This document shows, piece after piece, positions 39,601 to 52,942 of a DNA stretch of 64,000 bases. The notes beneath the pieces are model-generated. The model was not told where the DNA came from. It did not search any database and worked only from the letters and a program-made list of their open reading frames with translations. The first letter of the stretch is position 1; each line of letters begins with the position of its first letter. The stretch is from Hymenolepis diminuta (Eukaryota > Platyhelminthes > Cestoda > Cyclophyllidea > Hymenolepididae): contig CAADRB010000099.1 of assembly GCA_900708905.1 (NCBI GenBank), positions 62,001-126,000 of the forward strand, written 5' to 3'. The translations under genes were made by a program, and so were the position numbers.

Positions 39601-42600
39601 TATTTATGAATTTTAATTGTCCTATCAAGAACTGTTGAAGTCAAAATCAGCTATTTTTATTCATTTTCATTAAATAAATAGATGACAGGATGGGCTTTTA
39701 TTAGAACTCGTATTTACTGAAATCTGGTCAGCTCCTGTATTATTATTATTATCTACTCTTTAGATCTCAGATGGAAAAATGCATCAGGATGACGTGCGCA
39801 AAATCTCGAACTAATCTATTTATTTATCAATTCTGCAAACGAGGAATAAAAAACTATCAGTTGGAAACTTTAGATAATCGTGCAGAAAATCTGACGGGTT
39901 CGGAAATCTATTTTAAGGCTCCCTTTTAACTGAATTTTACTTTTTACACCTATTCCACTCGCTTAGTCTCCTTTTATTTGGCCAATTCAACTATTTCTCA
40001 TATTTAGATGATCTTGTAAGATTAAAAATATAAAATTTTTCGTTTTACCCTGGGTGACATTAAACCCTACTTTAATCATCTACGGCACTGAATAATGCAT
40101 GTAATGGTGAGTTGTGGTCAGTAAAAAGATAAAATTGTGATGTTATTATGTACATTGATGTGTAATGGAGAACTCGTAGAATTTTGTACAAAGTTAAATA
40201 CAAACAAACGGCGTATTTAAATTAAAGAGCCAAAATTAACTGAGCGCCATTCAACAGGTGCGCAAATGTTTACAAAAATGCAAAAATAAAACCGAAATGT
40301 GTCTTGTTTGTGTTGAAAAAGAGTTAGTTATGCAATGAGTCAGTCAAGTCTAGTCCTCTCTTTTTGTTGCCTACATAATGACACTTGAGATTCGGCAGAT
40401 AACTGATGTTTTTACAATGTGAGGACTATTTACTAGAACTACTAGTATTTCATTACAGGATAAATTGAAGCACTGAAATACACGCTTAAAAGAAATAGAA
40501 TTTGATTGATTTTTAGGACCTTAAGGGAAAATTAATTAAAAAATACTCCTTCCCGTTGAAAGTGCAATCGGCAATTGCAATTTCTGGCGAATTCTATGGA
40601 TTATGTGAAATAATAGTTATAAAGATCATAATAATTAGAATTAACTCACTATTATGAAAATCAAATAATGTAAACATTAATCCTTTCTTGTAAAAGAGAA
40701 AATTTTACGAACATAACAAATGAGGTTTTATTCGAAACTGGAGTTGTACATAAGTGTTCGCCTACAGTTTAACTCTATTTTAGAACTTGTGACTTTGAGT
40801 TCTTGATTGATTTGCATTGATCCAAGGATATACTTCATTAATGGGCCACAACCACCTTTGCATTCGAACAAACGATTTTGTAACTACATTTAAACGTCTG
40901 GAGATACTTATGGATAACTACTTTTCAATCACCATATAGAAGTCCTAGGTCTAAATAATGACCAAAGTGAAATTTAATTTTACTAAAAAATTTGTCTTGT
41001 GTGTAGGGAAGTGCATAGATTCCCGATCAGTTAGCCTTATCTAATTCAACAAGCTCAAATGAATTTGATTTAACAATTTCTAGATTGCTAAATATATATT
41101 CCTGGTCTAAATTATTTGCCCCTCAATGCCAATAAGAAAATTAACTGATCGTAGTGACTTGGGTAGTTACCCACTTTAACTTATTGACATGACCCATTTT
41201 CTACCTCCTTCTGTTCTGTATATTAACGGCTTACCGATTTTCCTCCGAATCTAACCTCTGCTTCCTGAACTCTACTCTGTCATCAAACCGCGCTTTCAGC
41301 TTATTGATTATAGACTCCTCCCATGTTCTCTTCCCTTCCCATCTTACGGCAGTGAAGTTTGAAGGACAAGGAAAGACGATAGTCTAAAGAGCTTAAATAG
41401 ACAGGTGATTTCAAGGCTGGATCCTTTCTTATAATGTGATATAATCTTATTCATCCATAAAACTATTAACCGACATAAAGCAAAATGGACGTTGTGTAAA
41501 AAGAGCTGAATTAGTAAGAACTGAGATGATTGGATTTGTATCTACTGGAAATGTTATTTTACTAATAAATCTCTCTTTAGCTATGGCGATAGAATTGAAA
41601 TGACCTTTTCACGGTATACATATTCTTCAGCTTTAAAATGAGTAAAAAATTAAAATACTAATAAGTGAATGCAAAAATGTATTCACTTATTAGTATCCAC
41701 CCAGAGACATCTCAATCATTTGATTTTGTGTCCCTCTAACTCATCGCTTGGCATTGACTGACTCGATATGCAAATGTGCAAAGCGAAAGCAAGCCAAAAT
41801 TAGTGAAATGAATTAAGGCATGAATCAAGATAAAAAAAATCCTGATCAGTGCAGATCCCGTTAACTTACTTGAATTCTGGTATGAAGTTGATTTATAGTT
41901 GGTATACTTACCTTGAAGTTTGTCCTTGAAAAGACTTCGAACTATTGTGTCGGAGGCGTAACCAGGTGATGCATTAGAAGTTTCGTAAAACCAATTACAA
42001 ATCATTGCACGATACGAACTGCGGAGATAAAAGAAGTAGATCTATTTTCAAGTATTCTTCTTATTGAATCATAGCCACTTAAAAGCAAATATTAAAGAAT
42101 GGAACAACAATCTAAACCGCATTTAGGTAGTTTGCATAAGGAAAAATAGAATAAATATATACTTCACTAAGAAAAAAATTAATGTGAGTAACTGGTGAAG
42201 AGGGCAATTCCAATTGCAAATGAGATAAAGTTACCATCTATTCCAGATAGCTGGAAACAGAATGCATAAGGGAATAAAACGAATATGACTAAGTAGAGAA
42301 ATGCATTAATACTATGCATTGTAAGCAGGAGGTAACTTTCTGAAAATTCAATAGTAATCCGTTTTGTATATAGAAGATAAATAAGAGATGGCGTAAGAGA
42401 TTGAATCTTCCACATAATCTTTAATTTGGGTGTCCTCAGGATTATGCTTTCAATCAGATGAAGTAGATTTATTAGACTGAAGTGCAACAAAAATTGACGC
42501 AGATCTTTAGTTAATATCCTTTTAAGCAAGTAAAATACATCACAACCACTCTAATTGGAGAAAAGGATATAAAAAATAACTTTACCAATGACTTCTGAAT

Positions 42601-45600
42601 TAGTTAAAATTGGTGAATATTAGTAAATCCCAATAAGAAAATGTGCTTTTCTTGACTTACATATCACGAGAACAGATTCTGCAGAAGAGCTCTTTGTTGT
42701 ACGTTTTGGAGCAATTTTTACAGATCTCTCGACGGCAGAGACTGCAGGTCATTTTGGGATTGAATAAGATCATGAAGGGGACTTTACAGAGAGTACAGAC
42801 TCGGGATGTTCCTGGCAGTGAGAGTGGTGCAGAGGAATCCTGTTGTAGTATTCCATTTCGGATTTGTCTAAAAAACAAAGAATGAAATTAAGTATATTTG
42901 CTGAAATTATATAGCTTTCTAAATCCTACCTTCAAAAAATATTTAATGAAGATAAATTTTCAAATATTCAATGCGCTCTGAAGAATTATTTTATTTATGA
43001 ACTTCCGCATTATCATTTAATTTTAACTAAGTTATTATTAGATTTAACAAAGGTCATAAATTATCCCGTCTTGATATATATGTCATTCGATTTCATGAAG
43101 ATGATTAATTTTACTATTGATAAATAAATTAACAGTTACCCGAAACTCAACAAATTTTGAAAATATTCAGGGTTCAAGTCGTCAGGTTGAACTTAAGATT
43201 AAGTTTAACTAAAGGGGAGCCAAATAACTACCTTCAGATATCTTAAACTGTAGCTGAATGCATCTATTCTGTAAATTAATTGATTTTTGCAAATATGTGC
43301 TTTTGAAACCGTTACTGGTGATACCTTCAAAAAATAAGCAGACTCCTCTAACTGTCTTTGCTTCTCCGTCAAATATGTAGAACTTATTTGCTTACCTCAG
43401 TCATGCTAAGTTGTCTTTTAATATTCTCATTCACACCGTTACTATTGTCCTCTATATATATATATATGTATATAAGTAGTTGGGACCACTTCTTAAGNNN
43501 NAAGCCAGTCTACGGGAAGCAGGTAAATACTTTGTTGGCAATTACACCAACAAACTGGTGACCCTGTAAAGGACACGGCCAGTCTTAACAACAAATAAAT
43601 GACTGTCTCAGGAGAAGGAGAGGAGGAGGCTGAATGGAGAGGCATTGCAAAGGGAGATGGGACGAGTGGGGAGTTTTCATTGGTTGGTGAGACTAGATTA
43701 CATCTCGATTACGTCCTTCAGTTTACTAACGACATCATACACGTTAAAGGCTAGGACAATATTGCCGCTGATTGTCTTTCTCGAACCGATGTCAAAGCAG
43801 TAACAAAAGCCGTCGATTTTCACTCCCTCTCAGAAGCTCAAAAGACCGANNNNNNNNNNNNNNNNNNNNNNNNNNNNNNNNNNNNNNNNNNNNNNNNNNN
43901 NNNNNNNNNNNNNNNNNNNNNNNNNNNNNNNNNNNNNNNNNNNNNNNNNNNNNNNNNNNNNNNNNNNNNNNNNNNNNNNNNNNNNNNNNNNNNNNNNNNN
44001 NNNNNNNNNNNNNNNNNNNNNNNNNNNNNNNNNNNNNNNNNNNNNNNNNNNNNNNNNNNNNNNNNNNNNNNNNNNNNNNNNNNNNNNNNNNNNNNNNNNN
44101 NNNNNNNNNNNNNNNNNNNNNNNNNNNNNNNNNNNNNNNNNNNNNNNNNNNNNNNNNNNNNNNNNNNNNNNNNNNNNNNNNNNNNNNNNNNNNNNNNNNN
44201 NNNNNNNNNNNNNNNNNNNNNNNNNNNNNNNNNNNNNNNNNNNNNNNNNNNNNNNNNNNNNNNNNNNNNNNNNNNNNNNNNNNNNNNNNNNNNNNNNNNN
44301 NNNNNNNNNNNNNNNNNNNNNNNNNNNNNNNNNNNNNNNNNTACATTCGGTGTCCCTTCCACCATAACCACAGACCGCGGAACGCAATTCGAGTCCCAGC
44401 TCTTTTCGGAACTAACCAATCTCCTCGGAACCAACCGGATCCGCACAACTGCCTATCACCTACAGGCTAACGGCCTAGTCGATGGTTTCCACCGCCAATT
44501 GAAAGCAGCCCTCGCTGCCCACTGTGTGCCTACCAGATCGTTACAAGGTCTGAACAGTACAATTGCAATTGACCAATTCATATCAAGACATTTTGCCGCC
44601 TTTACGTACCTCAAGGCTGGGAGGAGGCTGAAGGATGAATCCCTCTTCTCCGAAATGTTTTATCTTACACCATTCCTAATCATCACTAAATTTGATTATC
44701 TTGTCCTCATAAGTAACCTCTGTAAACCTTTAACCATTCCTGCTACCCAAGCACTCTATAAACAAACATCGTGTGTCCTCAGCTGGTCTATGTCTCATCG
44801 ACCCGGAGAAGGTAAACATACCTCAGGCGATAGTAGCAGTCACCGCTTAATCAACCCCGCTACTAACCAGTCCTGTCTGCACCGGCCCTTCCTTTTCCTA
44901 CAATCGCCCCGACCAATTAAAGCGCGCATACAACCATATCCTTATGCGTGTCCTCATCCAAAGTGTCGGTTATAAACGGCCTTCCATTAGACACACACAC
45001 AACTGAGGGAACCCTAACTCGTCAGACGCATCTCCCGTTGCTCAATCCTTCTCCTCCAATTCCCTATTTTCCCTTGAGACCCTGTACTGAGCTTTGTTCA
45101 ATACAACCTGGTCAACGCAATCCTTGGCGTTCTTTTTCTTTCATTTACCGTTAGCAATCTGCCGCTACAAACTGGTGACCCTCTACAACTTTTAACATTG
45201 AATTGAGATATAGGAAATTTTAATTAAGTAACGCAGTCAAAAAGTAACAAGAGTAATAACGAAAATGACTTAGGAGAAGATGATTTTGTGGTATGCATAC
45301 GGTGGGGACCTTTGGTTTTGCTTGATCTAATTGTCACATTGAATCACAATAAATCGATAATTAAGTGCTCAATAAAATGACAGAGGAAAGTTAACATAGC
45401 GATGTTGTTTAACATATATCAAAATAAAATGCATGAAAATTAGTTCAAGGCTAGCAAAACAAAAAGGTGGGCCCTCAATATCTGACAAGAAAATTTGGAA
45501 AATACATGACAAATTGTTTTCCTTTTTCTTCATATATTATGTGTGAATTTTAATATTTTCGATCTTCTCCGGAAATAAGCTAAGAAAGATAAAAAAGGAG

Positions 45601-46265
45601 AACACTGAAAATTTTATTTTTCCACCAGAAAAGTTTTATATCTATTTTAAAAATAGGACATTTTTACGACTTTAAAATATCAAATCGATTACCTTTTCGT
45701 ATAAACATACGACAAAATAATCAATTAGGTCTTGAGAAAAATATTACATATATTTTACTTCCAAAAGTTAAATGAACTACTCTTGGACTGAATTAGTAAT
45801 ACAATTTTATCCTTAATTTACTGCGTTCAAGGAAAAGCTATAAATTTTAATATCATAATAAAAATGATAAAGTTTCGTATGACAATTGCTAACGACGATT
45901 AGCAAGTAAATATATCACATCTAAATCATATGATTTTTCAAACAAATATACAAATAAAATAATGGAGCATAAATTTCGAAAAAAGTGTTGTTTGACTGTG
46001 GCATTGAAGAGCAATTAATAATTACAAAACAGAACAATTTGAGTGATAGCACTTACTTTAGCCTGTGCTTTTCCTTGCACCGTACTTCAAGATCTCGCTT
46101 AACGACAGAAAGAATAGCGAGTCGTTCTTCCTCGCTGAATGGACTCAAATTTACCTCTGTTGTAGAGGAAGTTAGAGGAGCCTTGAGATTGAGGGCAGAA
46201 TGTACAAATCCATTCTGTTTAACTTGATAATCTGTAGTTCTTCGCTGATTTTTTGCTGTCTGCAT
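33626..46265 (-). CDS. Slac2/Slp-like Rab effector (RabBD with zinc fingers)
   Basis: Ten exons: 46265-46057, 42867-42661, 42018-41912, 37053-36973, 36306-36148, 36079-35996, 35079-35060, 34930-34896, 33915-33819 (or 33825) and 33748-33626. They sum to 1122 nt, 373 aa plus TAA, with all phases matching. Residues about 40-70 are the Rab-binding helix: [20 protein letters not shown] fits the SHD1 pattern of Slp, Slac2 and rabphilin. Residues about 90-140 carry the FYVE-like double zinc finger CTLC-x13-CSLC-x4-CKNC-x10-CRIC. SHD2 follows, with NWFYE and IVRSLF (family WyYe, viRsLy). The rest is helical ([36 protein letters not shown]) and ends acidic. No C2 domain is present, which argues for a Slac2/MyRIP/Noc2-type adaptor rather than a Slp or rabphilin. 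Such proteins bind GTP-Rab27/Rab3 on secretory vesicles and link them to motors or the plasma membrane. Intron 3 holds a dead mariner. The intron between exons 1 and 2 holds a gypsy fragment. Confidence 0.74.
36455..36535 (+). repeat. tRNA-like SINE head, relic
   Basis: A-box-like TGGCGTATTGATAACCGC followed at tRNA spacing by a B-box-like GGTTTGATCATA. It lies in an intron of the Rab effector and has no tRNA fold that I can defend. Confidence 0.3.
38575..39440 (+). pseudogene. Degenerate mariner-family transposase
   Basis: Transposase segments in shifting frames: [18 protein letters not shown] near 38790-38850, FSDGK with the first catalytic Asp near 38932, [12 protein letters not shown] near 39045, [16 protein letters not shown] near 39090, and [14 protein letters not shown] with the third Asp near 39190. 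[20 protein letters not shown] and [11 protein letters not shown] follow to about 39340. The second catalytic Asp (family QQDsAPSHKA) is lost: the sequence reads PQAPSHKA. Several stops and frameshifts make it non-functional. Terminal inverted repeats were not identified. It is inserted opposite to the host gene inside the 37053-41912 intron of the Rab effector. Confidence 0.82.
41656..41695. repeat. Perfect 15-bp inverted repeat (hairpin)
   Basis: Arms TACTAATAAGTGAAT at 41656-41670 and ATTCACTTATTAGTA at 41681-41695 are exactly complementary around a 10-nt loop. It lies in the large third intron of the Rab effector gene, about 220 nt from exon 42018-41912. Confidence 0.85.
43498..43501. other. 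Assembly gap (4 N)
   Basis: Run of N just after a (TA)n stretch. Confidence 0.99.
43600..45190 (+). pseudogene. Ty3/gypsy-type polyprotein fragment (RNase H/integrase)
   Basis: Before the gap, [10 protein letters not shown] and then [12 protein letters not shown] (43755-43849) match the end of the RNase H region of gypsy polyproteins (family DNvvADaLSR, vdf.alaaAQ). After the gap, [18 protein letters not shown] and [20 protein letters not shown] (44343-44510) match the integrase core (family fGvP..i.tDrGtQFes, r..tTayHp.aNG.vEr.Hr). The Glu of the D,D,E triad is Asp here (GLVDGF). The frame decays after about 44540. CAAACTGGTGACCCT occurs at 43552 and again at 45169, near both edges. About 490 bases of the middle are missing as N. 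Confidence 0.75.
43850..44341. other. Assembly gap (492 N) inside the gypsy fragment
   Basis: Run of N. Open frames reported across it are artefacts. Confidence 0.99.
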
Positions 46266-48479
46266 TGAGTGAATTCTGAAATGATGGAGGACATATTAAT
46301 GATAAACCCGAAAAATATAAAAATTAATCATAGACGGATCGATCACCTTATCCTGGTAGAAATTCACAAATTAGACAATCCAGATTCTAAAATCTATTTA
46401 TTAATCGGAGGTATACATCTTCCTGCGGACTTTAAGGTTAGGTAGACTTAGCATTTTACAAATGACTCATTTGAGATCATGATTTCGATTCTCATCGACC
46501 TGCAGCAATTGATTCGAATAGGAAAAAAGCTGCTTTCTCAATAAAAATCTTCGAAATGTCATCTCCCAATCCCAGAAAAACCCTGAAAAATATTTTTGTC
46601 ATTAAAGAAGGTAATTAAATAAATTCTGTATAAGTAAATATTTTAAGGAGAGAATTTATATTAAATGACAATTATTATAGGTCTAACCAAATAATTCCTG
46701 TGTGCGAGGTTTCTTTGCCATTCAATGTCAATAAAAGTTCAAATAGTTGGATAATTTTAAAGGGTCAATAGCCTGAATAATTTTCATTAATATGAAATGT
46801 AAACACTTTGACCAAAATAGTTTTTGCACATATATTAGTTTGTTTGTTTCAAAATCACAAAATGTTGCAAAGCCCTAGCTGTTTTTGTTGCCTAAAATTC
46901 AACAATGAAATGATTGCAATAGCGTATTTTAGTTAAATATTAGTCGATTTAAAATAAAAATAATGAGTGACTTTATTTATTTAATAATTTAATTTAAAGT
47001 AAATTTAAAAATAAGTCTTTTCACCTTACTAAGTATGATCCGTAGATGAAGGCATGAGTAAGTGACGGTTTGGCTGCTCAACTTTTACTTAGTGACCTTG
47101 AAAAAATCACATTGGTAGCCTGCGTGCTGTGAGAACGCATGCTGTAACACACTTTACGCACCAATCTCCGTGCTCTACGAAGCCTAGTGGTACACAAAGG
47201 AATGCTACATTTGGACGCTCCTGTGAATTTCAATCATTTTAGTTCTAATTTAGGCATACTGAGATAGTTTGCTGAATCACAAACTCACGAAAATGTGATT
47301 GCAGTATTTAAAATATGTACGCAAAAAGCGTTCAAACACGTGACTTGACACTAGATTAATTTATTACAAATCATAAGCACAAATATGTTAAAGTGATAAT
47401 TATACCACAATTGGTTACTGTTTGAAATGGGAAAACATGAAAAAAGACGCATGTTATCATCATGTCTTCATCAATTATTAAATGAAAGAAATGGATTAAA
47501 TATAAAGTAAAAGGTAAAGTATCCATAATCATATGATATCCAGGACTTAGATAACAGCTGTCGATTTGTTTTTCCCAGCAAATGCTACTTTTAACGTCTC
47601 CTCAATTGAAAATTTTTAGAAGATACTTTAATCCAATCTAATTGTGACAGTGTTTCTGAGTCTATAGAGACTGTTTACATTGAGTTATAAGTTTCAGTTA
47701 GGACCGTTCGCTTAGGGCCCGTAATATACTTCATGATGTCTCTATGTTATAAATGAGCTATTTCCTAATGCAGAATTCCTAATAATCGGTTTTCAGTCGA
47801 TACTAAAGTGATCGGCATTTAAGAAGATCAAAGTTTTAGGCAGAATCTACTATATTTCTTGAAACAACAGGTAGACATTTAGCACTAACTGTTTGTGAAT
47901 GGCTAAAATTCCGTATTGTCAAGGAATAATATGGGTAACATGCATCATACTTTAAACTCACTCAGGAATTGGAGAGCTAAATTCTGAAAGCTAAACTTTG
48001 AGCTGTCGAAGGACATGACTAGTGCTTTCTACTGCTAATTGGAATATATAAAGCTGCTAAGGTCTGAGTTAGGCAACCCATATGACAGAGTCAATAAATT
48101 ACTAGCTGCAGTTGACTCAAAGTTCAAACCCGGAAGACTAGCTCAGTGCGGCTATTCCTAGTTGTTAAAAGTACAACTGTGTATTGGAGTTTATTTCACA
48201 CAATTTGAACAGATAGCTGATTTCCAGAAGGGGAAATTCTAGGACACCTTCTGTATCCTAAGTTTAAAACAGGGTATAAAAACCTATCACTTTGAGAGAT
48301 CTCCACAAATATAATAGGGAACACTTCAGAACCATAGCCAATAAGTATGGTATACTCAGGACTCAAGTTAAATTTAACGCCTCATCTATTTTTCTTTAGT
48401 TCTATTCAATCCTTTTTATTTTTCTACGCCCGTTTTAATATATATGGGGAGTGCAGAACTTTACATAGGCTTACCAAAG

Positions 48480-48660
48480 AATCTCGCTCGCTAGAACATT
48501 CCGGAAAGTGCGCACATGCTACCGATCGCGCTCCGAGTAAACTAGGGCGTGGGTGTAGATGTCACCGGGCCAACCAGCAATCAATATTCGTGCAAGGCAG
48601 CGTTAATTGTACTCAATTACAAAGCATTTTTTGCAGTAAACTATCTCTACGCTATATCTC
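48480..48660 (+). pseudogene. Retrotransposon integrase fragment
   Basis: GVDVTGPTSNQYSCKAALI in one frame, continuing VLNYKAFFAVNYL, fits the start of the integrase core (family vgvD.tGPlp.S..gnkyil.i.DyfsKw), including the first catalytic Asp. The second expected Asp is Asn (VLNYKAF). It is short and isolated. Confidence 0.5.
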
Positions 48661-49169
48661 TCGTCTTTTCGCGCCTTTGGACGGTAATTTATGCTAGAGG
48701 ACTCTGCTGGAGACTAGTTGTACGATTCTGCAGCTATTTGGACTTCTGAGAGGATTACTGAGGTTTAGTCAAGGGCTTATTTGTGCGGTTTCGGCTACAC
48801 ATGTCACCTTTCTCCTTGTTTTATAATTTTCCAATAAGTGAAAACTGCAACCTTGCTTGCCTTATAACTTATTCACTTGCCCACTTTATAGAGCTACAAC
48901 TACCAGAGGAGGGAATAAGACTTGTAGTTCAAACAACGGTTCACTAAATAAATGTGCCTATGTAAAATCGAATATGGAATAAATGATTGGGTGACTGGTA
49001 AACTAATATTGGTGGTGATGGATTCTTCACTGGTTGTCTTACATATCCAAAATCCATAGTTAAGTACATAAGCGATGAACTCACTAGTGCACCAAGTGCA
49101 CTCAGCCGAACGCACCGAGAATATTCGATTTGGCGTCCTAACACCTTGTGCTAGAATAGATTATTTTTT

Positions 49170-51110
49170 CCCAGCTTGCAGTATTTCTTCTATAAATAAA
49201 AATGTGACTTTTTTAAATTCTACCGTTGATAAAAGACACATTGTAATTATGCCTATTTGTTTAAGCCTATACCGATTGAGTTTTGTTTAATTGATACAAG
49301 CGTGTTTACCAAAACGTACCTTGTGCTCTGCTTTGAGCTATTGGCTCCTGTGTTAAGTTGTTATATTACTGAGTTCCTTAGATTGGTTTGTTCTGTGAGA
49401 TTGATAGCAGGATTTCCAGTTTGTTGCGTTATAAGGTAGAATAAAAATTATGACACTGCGCATGGAAAAAATATTAGTAAAAGTTAAGCTGATCTTTTCT
49501 AGATGTTAGCAATGTCCGATATAAAGAAATCAAAAAGTAAGAATAAACAAAGGTTCCATTCCGCCAGTTGAATTATTAATACTCCTCCCATTGAGCTATC
49601 GGCGATGGGTTATTATTTTTGTTATTTCATCGTCTATGAAACAGAAAAAAATTATTTATGGTAAGACACTTGAATAAGAGGAACAACAAACAAATCTATT
49701 AAGGTATGGAATTGGGTAGGAGTAAAAATAAATAGGTAACGAATTCTGGATATCATGAGTCCTACTTTAGGTAAAGTCAGGAACATTGAGCTGTTCATAC
49801 CTACGCAGTGGAAAGAATTTATTTTTTGATCTTCTATTATTCAATTTTCACCGTTTTTCAACAGTATTCAATAGTGACGTTATTTCCACTACATCCGGAG
49901 TTGATATTTCATCGAACATCGCCAGTAGCTCACCACAGTATCGCATAGAAATGAGAGTTGTTTTAGCTGTGGAAGCTGTCAGCAAAACAAATTTAGCTGG
50001 GAGTATCCTATAAATTACCGAACTAGCCTCCCAACGTAGTTCCGATCCGGTTTGTGATCTCCAGGACCTTACCGATGCCTACTATAATGGTTGTATAGAC
50101 AATGCTCAGAGAGAACCTAATTGAAATAACCTGTAAAAAAGGAATGCTTATGCATGTTAGCGAAATGCATAAAAAAGAGCAATGAGTAATTATCCAAAAA
50201 AATGATCAACCCACCTAGAAGAAATAACTTAAAGGCTAGAGTTCAGGTAGATCTGAAGCAGGCTAACTGGCCATTCTCCCCTACTAATATATCTGTATTT
50301 CATTTGGTCCTACTAAATTTGACTCTCCATATATGGTTAGTTAGTTTTAGGTTTAGGAATTGATCATAGTCGTAAGCTAGAGGACTTGGATAATAAATTT
50401 TGTGGCTGATGGATGTTAAACCTACCAGAACCTACGAATACTTTAACCATATGATCATGTCTATACTTCTCACAAATGCCTTCATCTAGTTCGAGACATT
50501 ATTATATATCTGCAAAATGCCTGAACTCTAAGAAGCTGCATCATGTCCCATTAAGTTAAGAAATTAACTCACCTAATAATATTATTATATAAAATCGCCC
50601 ACTCCATTCAGGCTTTTTACTCAGTCCCATCAAAAGTCACCACATCCTGCACCGACTGGTCAACCGATTGTAGCTCCACTTCTCCTACCATTAACGCAAC
50701 TACCCAAATTTTCTGTGACCACATCGAACTAGAACGAAATCCAAAAATATTCGAAAAGAATTTTTAGACTCTCATAACTCGTGGCATAATACCTATGAAT
50801 AAACTAGTTGGTAGTTGTTACATATAAGAATATATTTACCTCAAAAATAATTCCTATATGTAAATTTCTATTTCCCACCTATTAATATCCACTTCTCTTA
50901 AACCCCTTTTAATTTAAGGAGTTTATATACATTGCGGTTGTAAATGGCGCATAATATAAATCGATCAATCGATACGAAAACGTATGTTTTATTTTGGTAT
51001 GGTGGCTGTCGTGATGTTGTTGGGTTGTATTTGTAATTAATGCCATTTCTTTAGGAATTCAAGAGTCGATTATCATATCTAACAGAGAAAAGCTGATTAA
51101 ATTAGTAGTG
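49170..51110 (+). repeat. Dispersed repeat, copy split by about 1.4 kb
   Basis: The 5' module (49170-49440) and 3' module (50830-51110) match the two adjacent modules at 26200-26860. Here they are separated by 49440-50830, which is either an insertion or an internal region missing from the other copy. The intervening DNA has no intact frame. Confidence 0.5.
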
Positions 51111-51509
51111 ATAGGATAATGTGATTGATTGATGAGCTTTGTAAAGTAACCACCCTTCTACTCTACTTTAATGCCAGAAAGTCTAGGTTATGCCGTTGTT
51201 ATCTAGCTGTCTATTAAATATCTCTGAAATAATGTCGACTCAGATTAGGATGGAGATGGATGGATGGACTTCATTATAAATAAATATATATCTACTTCAT
51301 GTTACTGATGTTTGGAAGTTAAAATAGTTCACGTTCCAAATAACTGTCATGCTATCAGGAGCTGCGTGTGCTCGTATATCCATAATAATAATGGGCAATT
51401 TTGAGACAACCCTTTAGGCTTTAATTCCCCATGACATTCAACATTTCTAATTAAACTTAACTGTGGTTGCATTTTCTTCGATGATATATTGCGTGCTAAA
51501 ACATAACAG

Positions 51510-51826
51510 TGTAAAAAAGTTATGTGGACCAGGTCCACATAGAATAAATAAGTCAAGTCATCCACGTCGCTAGATCAGTTTGGAGGTGACAGAGAAACCA
51601 CTCCAATTTACTGATAAATAAAATTGGGTATGCACAAAACGTCTCGCCGTTAGACTTTGGTCATGTCTCGTCGTCGAAGTCTCCGGGTGATGATTCAAGT
51701 CTGTTTAGTTTCTTATGTGCAGACATGCACACACACGGCTGGACCGCCAATAGATACTGCAGTCAAGATCTTAATCTCTAATTAACCCTTTCTGATCTTT
51801 AAATTTTAGTAGACATCTGCTGCACA
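51510..51826 (+). repeat. 5' LTR of the TRIM-like element
   Basis: TGTAAAAAAG...GACATCTGCTGCACA. Matches 52943-53258 directly and 59751-60045 in inverse orientation. Confidence 0.6.
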
Positions 51827-52942
51827 TGGCATCTCCAACACAAATATGAGACATTCGGTTGGGGATTCGAGGCGACTCCATTGGTTAGTTATGGCGCTAT
51901 TTAGTATCGGCGTATTTCATTCAATAGCCCCTGAAAGATTGTCCGGTATTTGTTTTACACACGTTAAGGTCTCTTAAATTGAAAAACAAATCCCGTTCGT
52001 GGATTTCATCACCAGTCCGTCTTTGTCGCCAGATCAGCAAAGAGACGAGAGAAATGTCATTGAGTTCTGGTAGTACATGGGGGTAATATTTTGATAGTTT
52101 TTTTCGTGTCGTTTCTCTACATCGGGGATCACCGGTTGTTCGAGAATCTAGAGAGCTGTAAGATATAGAACAAAAAATTAATATCGTCAAGACTATTTAA
52201 AGAATGATGTCGTTCACAATTCAACAGATCAGACCCTCCTGGTCTGAGTTAACGCCCTCTTATTATTCGGATTCCGCCTCGTTGAACTGCTCGTAGAAGA
52301 CTCTCGGCAGAAGACTTCTTTGCGGCCATCTTCGTTACAGTTCTGGCGGCGACGTCTTCGATAAGCCAGTCATGATGATAACGACATACTCTACAATACC
52401 GGCATCTTGGGAGTGACTGCTTCCGATATTCGTCGATTAATTGTCGGATGGGGAGTGGATCATCTCGGTCGATAGATGATCGGTATTTTCGGATTCTCCC
52501 TGTTTAAACGCCAAGACCTCTTGACCTCAAGTCTTTTTATTTTTTGGGGTTACATCTCAGAGAACCTCGGACGAACTGTCTGCAACGGACCATAAGTGAC
52601 TAGACAAATGTCGGAGAACTTTAACTTCCCTGTCAAAGTTTTGATTATGCGACTTGACTCATTCGTTTGTCAAGAAAATATAGTTAATGACTTCATTATT
52701 ATTTCGAGAAGGAGTACCAGACTTCATGGTACCGCACGATGTGGTGAGATCACTAAACGAAGAGTCACATCATCGAAGAACGCCGTCGTCTGCGTCGAAA
52801 TCGACTGTCTACCATCACATTTCCACTGTACAAAGTGAAATGAGGTCGAATTCTTATGCTGTGCCGCGAAAGTGAGCTGCCATCTGTGTCTCCAGCCGAT
52901 ATGTGGATGACGCTGGTGAATTCATCTGCTACTGCGTTGCCA

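Noticed and set aside
42179..42529. 116-codon hydrophobic frame on the minus strand
   Set aside because: It lies in an intron of the Rab effector and has no splice context or recognisable domain. AT-rich DNA readily gives such frames.
43772..44470. Four long open frames across 43772-44470
   Set aside because: They run through the 492-N gap and are artefacts. Only the real sequence at both ends was used.
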